This document shows, piece after piece, positions 23,401 to 35,400 of a DNA stretch of 64,000 nt. How positions within the stretch are numbered: position 1 is the first letter of the stretch; every line of letters starts with the position of its first letter. The notes below the pieces were generated by a model. That model saw nothing but the letters and a program-made list of their open reading frames with translations, was not told the origin of the DNA and made no database searches. The position numbers and the translations under genes are program-made. This DNA is from Guadua angustifolia (Eukaryota > Streptophyta > Magnoliopsida > Poales > Poaceae): assembly GCA_036346375.1 (NCBI GenBank), contig CM070503.1, forward strand, positions 4,588,001 through 4,652,000, written 5' to 3'.

Positions 23401-26400
23401 CCTGTTTCCTTTGTTTAGTTCTAGATGCAAGTGAGCTTAATGTAGTCTTTTCAAGGTTTTGGTTTGTGAATCTCATATTCTGTCTTTGCCTATTTCAGGA
23501 ACAACTTAAAGAAAGCAATCAATCTTTCGTATTCCGTTTACAGGTATATTTATTTCTTTCTTCATTAGATATATCCTTTCAATGTACGAGGGTGCTGATC
23601 ATTGAGAGATTGCAGGTTGCAGATGACTCTACATTATATGGATGCTGTGTATTGGTTGAAGAGATTGTGCAGAGACCTTCAAAGCTGGTTTCCATGCTTG
23701 CGAACGAAAAACCTATCTTTCCACGCCGGAGTCGTTATGTAATAACTACACCACGGTGTTATTGCATCCTATCCAGGGTCCCATTTTTTGAACTGCATTT
23801 TGGGGTTCTGCAGAGGTAGCATATAGTGCTCACCATCATCTCATGTTGTCTTACCGAATCCTTGATATCTGAATCTCTTTTCAGTTCAAGTTATTCTTTA
23901 TCTTTTGCTTTGTCATTTTGTGAGGTGTTAGAAGTGGAATCATATTCCTTCTGTGTAATACTTATGAATTCTTCTTTTACTCAAAAGGGTTTTTGTTTAC
24001 AAGTTAATCATGGGCTGTCACTTTGGTCTGCATTGTTGTTGAGAGCTTTTTGTTGTACTGGTGGGCGGTGGCCTTACAAGTTCATTTTCTTATTTGGTTC
24101 TATAAGTAAGAGATTTGTCATCCCTGCAACTAGTATATTCGCTCCATATGTTGTATTGTAGTTCCTGGTCTTCCGGTTATAGTTTTAAAATCTGGCATTT
24201 GTATGAATCGTCCAGTTTGCATTTATATGTATTGTTTGGATTAGTTTGTTTTCTTCATGTGGTTCTCAAGCCAAAGTGCGTCAAGGTCTTAGTTTGGGCA
24301 TGTACTGATGCAAACTTTAGAAGTTATATTTTAGTGGCATAACAATATTTGTTCTGCCTTGAGGAAGCTTTTGTGATTGGTTTGATTTGTCTTACTGTCT
24401 TTGTCAAATGTTCTTATATTTATGCATTTAATGCTATCAAGCTCAATAATTTCTACTTTATGTGACTTCTTTTGTATCTGCCTTTCATAAGTAGCTGCCA
24501 TCTTTATTATGCAGTATTCTTATGGAAGAACGGCTCGAATGGCTCACAGATGGTGTTAGCATGCTAACATCATTGTCACCTGAGGGGATCTGTCAGGACG
24601 ATGATATTTGTGAAGGAACTGAAGTTACAAAAGCGAAACAGTATTTTGATGGTAACACAGTAGATCTGGAAAAATCCTCTGAGTCAAGTGTGGAAGTTTC
24701 TTCGAAGGAGCTGTCTGACACTGACAGCAGTTCCAGGGATACAGAGAACCAACTGGACTTCATTTCTAAAGTTATCCAACAGGAAAATGGTTCCCATGTC
24801 CATGAAGAACAGAATGATCTTGCAACGGGAATGGGTATTCAGTGTAATAATCCCGAAGGGTCGGAAAGTTGTTATCATTTCAAGGAAGAAGAGAATGATC
24901 TTGTAACAGGAACATTTACTCAGTGTGATACTCCTGAAGGGTCTGACAATTGTGTTTTAGAAGATACAGCAGCAGATCAATCTGGAGTTAAGCTTCAGGA
25001 AATGGATCCTATAGTAGTTATCCAGACTGAATCTGGTGTGAAGAAAAACTGTGGTGATTCTTCACATGAAAGTGTAGATGATGAACAGCTTGATATCTTT
25101 GTTAATGATACTATTTTGCCACTTATACGGTCTCGCCTTTGTGAAGATTCTGAATTATCTCCAAGGTATGGCATCCTCAACATAAATGGGCTACCAGCAA
25201 ACATGCTATGAAAAAAAATACTTTTGTTACGCGGATTATGTTATTTTGATTTTCTTTTTGTTAATGTAACTATCAACCTTATTGCTAGTCTTAGCCTCTT
25301 AGGCTCTAGTGGTGCTATGAACACTCTTAAACATATAGTCTATAGCTGTTAAATACCAATAAAGGTTGGCAGATAAACTGTTGTGCTGCTTCTTGAATTC
25401 TGTTTCACTTGAAATCATCTTGTTACATCTCTTATTAACTGTTGACACATTGTGACTGTGAAGTTCTGTCTTAAACTTATTTGCTGACCTCATTTTTACA
25501 TGACACATGAGCATCAGTGCCTAATTAGATTCATAAAATAGTTACCACCATTTACTGCAGTTCCCAGGATTCTCCTTCTGAAGGCATAAATAGTGATACC
25601 CATGAATTGGATTCGGAGGAGCCATCTTCCATCGGTCATGGAGACTTAGTTGGGCACAACAGTATATTGCAATGGGCTAAGGTTTCATATGCATGAAACT
25701 ATGCAAAATTTTGCTTAGTTTCCTCTTTTTGTGGATTTGTTTTGTAACTCAATGTTTTCTCCAGGCAAAAAAACATGGATCTCTGCAAGTTGTCTGTCAG
25801 TACTACCAGTTGCAGTGTCCTGCCAGGGGTTCATCACTTACCTTTCATCCCTTGGAGCACTTGCATCCTTTGAGGTTTCACCGGCCCGGTGAAATAGTTC
25901 TTCATATTGCTGGTTCTACTATTGAACTTCGGTCATGTGATACAAGCTTAGAGGTGGCTGAGGTAATTTATGCTGTTGCATTGCCAAATTATGCATTTAG
26001 CATCGATCTACTTTGGTGCCATGATCTATGCCTGCTATACAATGTGTCATGAAATATTGAAATATACAAGTAATTTGCCTGAATGCTGTATCCGTTCCTT
26101 TTTTAGATGCGTAATGCACTCTTTGCTGAGGAGGAATCGACTGCTTTATCCACATGGGCTGTGGCATCCATATGTGGATGCCTCAGATTGGAACATGTAA
26201 GTATCCCAGACTTATTCCTGAGATGATATGTTTCCCTTGCATAACCTAAATACCTAATTAATTCTTTCATCACATATAATTGGTGGACATTGCCCTTTTA
26301 AGGTTTTGGGACCCGAACATGCAAATCCAGAGTCCAAACCCTCTGTGTATAATGCACTAGTTCAAGATCACGCCAGTGCACACAGTGTCAACATCAATAC

Positions 26401-29400
26401 AGTGTTATCCATACACAACGAAATAAGAATAAATGTACTAAATTTGATGAATGAATAACCATTGTGACCTTAAGGTCGAATTTACAATTATTAGGTCATG
26501 CAAGGCTCAAGCGCTAAATAAGATAACTACAATGGAACAAAATAAACTCCAATGGAATCCATCGACTTGCCACATGCAATTGACAAGGAATAAGACCTAA
26601 GGATCGACCTCACAAAGCTTCTCCAAGGTAGGTGTAGATTCCTCCATTTCATCAACTGAATTATGATTGTTGCGAGGTAGTACATAGAGTACTTTGCAAG
26701 TTGTGCACACAAAATGCAGAGTCTAATTTACTATATGCAAGGCCTAGACAAAGGATTTGGCTTTAGGGTTCATTTATCGTGAAGCAGCATTTACAAGAAT
26801 ACGATAAATAGATTGTAAGCATAACTTAAATAATACTATAAGTAATAAGGAAACAAGAAGTTTCGCAAAGCTTCACACTACCCAAACCAATTATTGACAC
26901 AGTCAACCTTCCTAATTTTATTCTATGGAAATCTACCGCTTGTGTGAAATCCCTTAGTACGTCCATGTCTGCGTATACGGCTATTCGAATAGATTTGATA
27001 ACACTCCGAAGAGGTTGTACAACTTTCAACACAAAATATGATCGGCATTATGGTCTCAGCACATTTCCTTGGATGTGCGACCTAGAGGATCGTAACAAAG
27101 CATTTCAAAGTCTCCGTCCCAACACAGTGAATATCCATACACAGCGGATGGGTGCTGGGGTACACTATTGGATTTAAGAATAGGAACCATCCATGATGTG
27201 GCCTAGGCATAGCGACACACCTTCCGCCCTATACACACAATCCAACCTACCACCTGAGAAAGCCAAAGTTAAAACTTGGTAACTTACTACGCTTGGCTCT
27301 TCCCGAGCATGTTGTTTTACGATTAGGGTTCGGTTTAATGGTGTACATGGTGAAGTCCTTAACTGTTATGTGCTCGATCCGCACACGCAACGGGGATGAG
27401 ATAGGGCCCTTAACGTGGGCGAAACGAGCTGTTGTCGAAGCTAGCGCCTTGGTATTTGAGCCACCGGCCGATTATCGATGGCGCTACCGATCCGCTAGAG
27501 ACTTGGTTTACTCATTGCTTCGATGCATAAAGTGATACATGACATCCCTTTTATAGGATGGCTAACTTGGAGCCTAAGAAAGCACTATTCTAATCTATAG
27601 TAACTAATCTTATCTATAGTAACTAATCTAACCTAACCCTTGATTTCTTATTTTCTAAGCAATCTGGACCGCTGCTACAGTGCCCGTGGTACTGTTCACG
27701 TGATACTGTTCATGGGCTCGGTCGACCCATAACATTAACTGTCTAAAGCGAAACTACTCAACACACAAAACCACACAGTTTGACACACAGTCCATCACAT
27801 GTAACTTGTCAGTCTCATACCACTCGTCCCAGTCTAAATCATTAACGGCCCTTGCCGATTATCTCCCAACACCTAGTTGATCACATAGTTATTCCATAGT
27901 CATTAGTCAAGTGTAATAATGCCATTCAAAATGATATAAACAACCTACTATGGCTAAGCATCATACTACTCAACCAACCCACATTGGTGCTACAATAGTT
28001 ACTAACTAATAATTAACTATCCAAGGGTGACAAGTGATCTCATGGTCTACAATGAACAAGGTGATATGATAACAGAAGGGCTACATAACTACTACTAGAA
28101 ATAATAGAACATTTGATAATTGAAGTAGCATGCACTAATTTAAAGAAAATAATTTTGGTAAATTGGTTGCGACATGGTCAAAGCACATAGCTTGCCTTGA
28201 AATAGCTCATGGTCTTATCCCTGAACAAGCTCGTTCCCTTTGTAAGCTCTCGAGGTGACAACGTCTACTCGAAACAAGTGATAGAAAGCAAATTAATAAC
28301 AAATAAGGGCAATGCAAAAATCCAAAAAAATAAAATAATATACTATAAGGTTCAAAGGTAGGGTTTAATTTTAGAAGAATTTAGAAACTTGAGTGTACTC
28401 ATTTGGAGGTTGTATGAGGGAGAACGAGCTCTTGGAAGTGGCTTGGGTCTGCTAATTCACAAAATTAACAGGGGAGAGCGAAAACAAAGGTTGGTAGGTA
28501 GGACGGAGGGAATATTTTGGGAATCTTTATTTTTGGGAATTTTAGAAAAAGACCGAGAGATTGACAAGCGGGACCATGGTCCATGGAGCATGGTTTGGGT
28601 CTACACTGCATTGGCTTCATGGAATAGAGGACTAACATGTGCGACCCATGTCATATGCTAGGCTTATGGTGGACCGGGTCAATGGTTTGGATCTAGGGTT
28701 TGGGTTTGCTGACAGGGCAATGTGGTTTGCACGGCGCTTGCATGGTGCACGTGGAGGCCACTTTGGCGGCACACTAGCGGGTGGCGCGCGGGGATCGAGG
28801 GCAACGGCGAATGACGATGTCTTTGGTGGATAGTAGCGATGACGACTGAGGATACAGGAGCAAGCTTGGCATAGCGTGTTCTAGAGTGGGCGTGACGACG
28901 AAGCACATGGGCGGAGCGTAGGGCCTGATGGTTGACGGAGGTGGCTGGCAGCAAGGAAGTAGTGGCGCCGGCTTGAGCGCAAAGGCAGTGTAGATCCAGC
29001 GGGTTCAAACTGAATCCAAGCGGTAGGCGAGGTAGAGAATGACACAACGAGGTTGACAGAGACGACGGTGGGGTCTGGGGCTCACCGACAGCGATGGAAC
29101 TTGGTGGTAGCGGGCTAGCTGCGGCTTTAAGCTCCCAATTCAAGGCGACAGCAATGCGATCAGAGCCGTAGGGTTATGGTTTTGCTGGTGGCGGCCTTGG
29201 GGATGCGGGATCCGAGGGTGGCGACACTATTTATGGGCAAAGGGGGCGCGCGAGTAGCGGTGCAATCAGAGTGGATACAGACGGATATCTCTCATCCCAT
29301 ATTCTATTCCACATCTTTTCTCGGAATCGGAGTCGAACACGGATAATGCTGGACAGGAATACGAATACGGATTGTCTCGATAACGAATACGGAGTAAATA

Positions 29401-32400
29401 CATGTAAGCCAAATGTGGATAGTCTCAGTCACAGATATTTAGTTGGATATTGCTCAAAAACAAAACTCATGTGTCGCACATTAATGAATCAATCAACTGT
29501 ACTACATGTTTAAAATGCAACTCATTAGGAGTTCAATATGCAAATTTCACTGCAACAATTAAACTCTAAAGTATTTTTTAAAAGTTCGTTATGTTCAAAC
29601 ATATTTGCCTAAATTGTTTGGAATTATTCTTAGTTCATTTGGTATTTTTCCTGGCTTATTTGGATTTCCTGTATTTTTTTGAAATAAAAAACTAATTTCA
29701 ACATTGAAAAAAGCCTCGTGGGCTTATTTCTCTCGCTGGCCCACTTTGGGCAAGTGAGAGGGTCATGTACCCATGGCTTCATGGGCTTGCTTGTTGGGCT
29801 GATATCTGGATATCTAAGATACTTTCATCCTGAATCCGTTTCCATATCCGATAAAAACTATCTGGATCCAACTCCAATATCTGGAAAAAAAAGCACAGAT
29901 ATCCAATTTCAAGTTCTGAATAAGATCCAAATTTATTAGGACGGATGGACGGTTAGGAATTATCCTCTTCGTTTGCACCCCTATGCGCAAGTGTGCGGTA
30001 CAAACGTCGAAACGAAGGCGGCAACGCAGTTGGGCTCAGACTCGAGATCAGTCCGGAAGAAGCATAGTGTCCCAGGCTCCCAGCCAAGCTCATATAGTAG
30101 CGGGACGTGGCATGCATGGGGCGGACGCAGTGCGTTAGTGGACTAGGCTGTGGGAAAGGATTGGGCCGCAGGTTGGAGGAAAAGAGACAGAAGAGTTTGC
30201 CTGGAAAAAGGATTCGGCCCACTCGGCCTTTCGGGATTTTATTTAGGTTTGTCTTGTTGGAAAAAGAGTTTGCCTGGACAAAGGATTTGGCCCACTCGGC
30301 CTTTAGGGATTTTATTTAGGTTTTTATTTTTGGAAAATACCAAAAAATGGAGAACACAAATAAAATAGCAAACGGACTTGAAAAATTCCCAAAAAATCTA
30401 AAAAATAATTTCATGCACATCAAACCCAAATAAAATAGTTTTGGAATTTATTGACGTTTAGATTATTGACTTTAAATGGTTTTCAATGTAAGAAAGTCCT
30501 GGTTAAGCTTTATTAAGCGAATAAAATTGGTGAGAATTTTAGGGGGATCTACCCTGCACAAGGGAAAATTTTTAAAGAGCGAAAATTGAGATGTTATGGA
30601 AGACGCACATCATAACTTTCAAAATGTGAAAGTTCTCGTATCCAATAAATTGACATTTCTTTTTTTTTTCTCTAGTTTTGGACCTGTACTGCAAACTATT
30701 TGCACGTTTGATGTGTCTTTTAAAATTTTTTCAAATACATTCACAATCACCTCATCAGAATAAAGGCTTTAGGGCCTGTTTGGTTTTAATCTAACTTTAT
30801 CATAACTGACCTTAGGCAAATTTGGCTTGCCACACTTTTTGTGGCAACAAAATTCAGCGCCACAAGTGTGGCGACCCGTATAATTAGCCCAGGGTAGCGA
30901 CAGTAATACTGAGTCTATGACGCGTGGGACATGGGGCTACTAAAGTGTGGCAAGCTACAGTTGTGGCATAATTGTTTTTGTGTGTGTGAAATCAGAGAGC
31001 AAGATGCAATTGTAATTGGTTGCTTTGGTGCATGGAGTGTGTGATGCACTTTAAGGCATTTGACAACATTTTCTCTTTGTGTGTGTGTTTGCAGTATGAG
31101 TTAATGACTTTTTGCATTGCCTTCTTGTTCTCTTGCAACAATTCCGTTATAAAATACAGTCTAATGCATTTCATAATTATTCATAGCACTAGATCAATTT
31201 TATTCCTGTTACGAGCGGATTGGGAATGAATCTGCCGGCGAAGCTGTTCAAATACTACTCGAAGATGTAGGCAGTGTTCTTCCAGAGTTGTACTGTGAAC
31301 CAAAATGTCATCAAAGAAGACCAAGACGAACTTACGAAGATAATCCTGGAGAACATTGTTCATGAGGGCCTGGAATGTGGAAGGGGCATTAGATAACCCA
31401 AACGGCATCACAAGGAACTCAAAGTGGCCATGATGCGTTCGGAATGCCGTCTTCTCGATATCCCCTGGGATCATCCGAACTTGGTGGTAGCCTGAGCGTA
31501 AATCCAGCTTGGTGAAGAAATAGGCTCCCCGTAGTTCGTCGAGCAGCTCCTCAACCACTGGAATGGGAAACTTATCCTTAATGGTGTGGCAGTTGAGCTT
31601 CCGATAATCCACGCAAAACCGCCAGGTTCCATCAGCTTTCTTGACCAATAATACCGGGGATGAAAATGGAGAACGACTTTGGCGAATAATGCCTTGGTCC
31701 AACATAGCTGCGCATTGTCGTTCAATTTCGTCTTTCTGTTTGTAGGGATACCTGTAAGGCGCCACCACCACCGGGTTTGTTCCTTCTTCCAAACAGATGC
31801 GATGATCGCAAGGACGAGATGGGGGAAGACCCTGGGGTTCAGCAAACAAATCATCATACTCATTCAACAACTTCTGAACTGCTGTGTTTTCTTCCATATG
31901 CTGCTGCAACAACTGAGGCCTTGCCGGGCTGTGCAACCCGCTGAGCTCTACTGACACGCTCTGGTGTAGGAATACCATGCGTAGCTGCTTGAAATCCCAC
32001 TCGATTGGGCCTAGGGTACTCAGCCATTGAACTCCCAGAACAACATCAAATATGTTTAAGGGTATAATGATGAACGTTGCAGTGAATTTGTGTTCTCCCA
32101 GAAGGAACTGGACATCTTGCACCAAGCCTAGGCAGGGAAGCTGTCCTCCTCCCGCCACCCTTACTTGCTGCATGCTTGGCTCGGACGATGGCCACCCCAT
32201 TTGCTTTGCAGCATGCCCACTCACAAAGTTGTGTGTGCTGCCGGTATCTATTAACCCATGGAGTTGTCGGCTAGCCATATTCAACATCACTTGCATGGTG
32301 TTTCCCTGCTTCGGTCCGGTCATTGCCATCATCGACAGTGAGGGCTCATGATCTTCCTCTAGTTCTTCCTTGCCATCCGCCTCCTCCTCTGTTTCATCCA

Positions 32401-35400
32401 AGACCTCCAAGTGGAATAGTCTCTTACAACGATGTCCACGAGTGTAGACTTCATCGCAATTATAACACAGTCCTTTAGCGCGACGCTCGGCGAGCTGATC
32501 GGCGCTAAGGCGAACCCGTGCTGGAGTTGACGTTGAGCTGGACTGGGTCCCTGCTAATCCCGCCGGTGTGACCCGATGCATTCCCTGGACAGGTGCTCCC
32601 GAAGCCACAGTTCCCGCCCCTGACCCTGACCGTGCGCCAACAGGGGAATTACGAACTGGCGGTGCAACTCCACCGGCGCTGGAAAGGATGGACCCCCGAC
32701 TATAAACTGGACGTGCTTTGCCCGTCGCACTCATCTCTTGGACTGCCTCAGCCAGCCATGCATCCTTTCTGTTTTCCGCCTCCCGAGCAAACCCAATGGC
32801 TTCCGCCAGGTTGTGCGGACGCTCCCTCCGCACTTCCGCGGCCAACGCAGTGGACAATCCGGCGACAAACGTGTCAATCTGATCAGTTCTTCGCATCCTT
32901 GATGTCCTGGCCAGTAATCGCTGGAACTATCTTGCATAAGCATCGACTCGGTTACTCCCCTGCTTCCAGTTCACCAAGTCGCCATGGGGCCCTAGGCTTG
33001 AGTGGCGGGTGAACCTCTGGCCAAACGTCTCCGAGAACTCTTCTCAATCGATCCACTCTTCATCCTGTTGCCAATTGTCCAGCACTTCCAATGCTTCCCC
33101 TCGGAGATGGATTCCGGCCAAATTCACCCATTCATCCTCCAGAATGCGGTGAAATTTGAAGAATCTTTCGCACTGCCGCAGCCATCCAAGAGGATCTGCA
33201 GTGCCGTCATACTCGGATAGATCAAACCGGGGTGCACGAGGTGTCCACCTCTGATCCTCCTCTTCTTGGCGCCATCTTCTTGTCGAGTGCGCCTGTCGAT
33301 CATCGCCTCCCCGGCGAAATCCTGGTCGGGATCGCCCTTCATGCACTCCCGCCATTCTTCCGTCTTCAGGCCCCAACCGATTGGCTTCCACCCCGTCCTG
33401 ATGATTGCAACTGTTCTCCGGGTCACAATTTCCAGCAGGACCCTTCGCCTTGATCTGTGTGAGCATCTCCATCATCATCTTCTTAATCTCCTTCACATCT
33501 TCCTCGAGTGCGCCCACCCGATCCTCCAGTTGTGTTGCCATGGCACTCGAGCCACTTGGCTCTGATACCAAATTGTTATGAGCGGATTGGGAATGAATCT
33601 GCTCGTAAGCTCTCGTTCCAGGCCAGAGGCCGGAACGAACACCACTCGCCGACCCCGTGGTCATCGTGGCATGAAACTAGGGTAGATTGGCTGTTATCGG
33701 AGCCACCGCCCGAGACTTGGAATTTGTGGCACAAAACAGCATGCCTTTTCTCTTCTTTATTCTCTTCTTAAATAAGCAACAGCCCCTCACCACAGATAGG
33801 CAAGGAGCCAATCGTAACAAATAACAGAGATAAAATCTACTCAAAAGGCTATTAAAAAGGAAAGAGATAATATCTAACTAACTAGGGAACTTATCCTGCT
33901 GCCGGATCTTATCCCTCCGCACCTTCCCTTCTGGACGCCCCTGACTCCCTTGCTTGCGCCTGGTTGATTGCCCCTTTCCTTCTATAAAACACCCGATCAA
34001 AGGGGATAACAATTCCTTTTTTATGTAATGAACGAATGCTTTCACATCCTTGTGCATGTGTTTTATCTGTCTTGGTACAAAACTGAAGCTGTCTATAAAT
34101 TGCTTTGGAGCACTTACCATTTACCTGTAATTACAAATTTTAAAATACTATTGTTTGCAGGTAATGACACTTTTTGCTGCAGCACTCCTGGAGAAACAGA
34201 CTGTTATTGTTTGTTCTAATTTGGTATGGTTCGATGGCTTATAGATTTTGGCATTTTACTTCACTTTTGTATTGATGTTACAATGATGATCAGTTAATCT
34301 GATACTTATCTTGATATAAGCATTAAGCATTTTCTGTAATAACAATAGAACTATCAAAGATGAGTTATTACTTAATAAAATGCATTAAAATACTGGTATT
34401 TTTTGGTTAGTTGCATGTGTTGTAGCTAAAGCCTATAGCAACACTTACAATGTTCCTTTGATGAGTCTATCTACTATAAAGAGCGGAATGTTATTATGTT
34501 AGGAAGGAAGATGGTTATAGGTGACCACAACTTCCTAGTAACTTTAGTGAATTCATCTTGTTTCTGCAAGTAAAATATTTTCTTTTGAATATTGGTAGAA
34601 TTTTGGGTGGCTCTTTGCTGATGAAAAACAAGTACTCAGCATCGATGAAAGTTGTTGTATATGCTCTGACAAATTTTCAATGACCAGGGAATGCTTTCGG
34701 CATCAGTTTTGTCCATCATACCTCTAATACGCCCATATCAGTGGCAGAGTCTACTCATACCGGTACTTCCATTTTGTACCTGTGGAGAGCTCAGATTTGA
34801 ACTTCATAGCTAGGCAATATATTCACTGTTACTTCATGTGCTCTGCTGCATCATTGATTTCCAGGTTTTGCCAAATGACATGCTGGATTTTCTGGATGCA
34901 CCTGTTCCATACATAGTGAGTTTCTGTGCTTATCGACAATATTTTGTTTTGGTCAAAGTAGGGAGAACATCAGAAAAATGGTAGGGTTTAGACTTTTAGA
35001 GATCTATTTTTAGCGTGCAGACATGAGAAGTGGGTATTTTGGGTTGGATGGTATTGAGGAGGGAGAGATATAGTCACATTGATTGAACACTGAACATGTT
35101 GATATCGGTACATTTGATTGTTATTTGACACATCACCATCTGTTTGAAATATGTTTTTACTTGAGTTAATGTGAACTGTCTGTTCCACAATTAACAACCG
35201 TTACCATCTTTAGGTTGGTGTGCAAAGCAAGACATCTGATGCACAGTTCAAACTATCAAATGCCGTGGTTATTGACACCAACAAGAATCAGGTGCCTGAA
35301 AATTTACCGAACTTATTCTGTTGCTTTCTGGAGATAAATTATGTGCACTGCTGTGAATAGGTGCTAGCTCTGTGCAGTTCTCAGAAGTGATAGTTCTCAC

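Larger units (their letters stand above)
26283..30600 (-). mobile_element. Probable large Ty3-gypsy LTR (Tekay/Del/RIRE3-like)
   Basis: This DENN-intron segment reads, on the minus strand, like the U3-R-U5 of a very long gypsy LTR. Near 30600 it opens ACATCTCAATTTTCGCTC followed by AT-rich U3 text. There is a tandem repeat with GGCCGAGTGGGCC (30192-30337) and a TATA-like CATAAATAG near 29228-29236. A GC-rich transcribed stretch follows (28680-29200), then AT-rich sequence down to about 26283. No gag, pol, primer-binding site or polypurine tract is adjacent, so it may be a solo LTR. Boundaries and target duplication are not resolved. A hAT-like MITE (29255-29983) is inserted in it. The minus-strand frame 28679-29143 has no recognised domain. 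Confidence 0.35.

Noticed and set aside
28679..29143. 154-codon minus-strand Pro/Ser-rich frame
   Set aside because: It lies after a TATA-like motif in a probable gypsy LTR and looks like LTR leader sequence, not a conserved gene.
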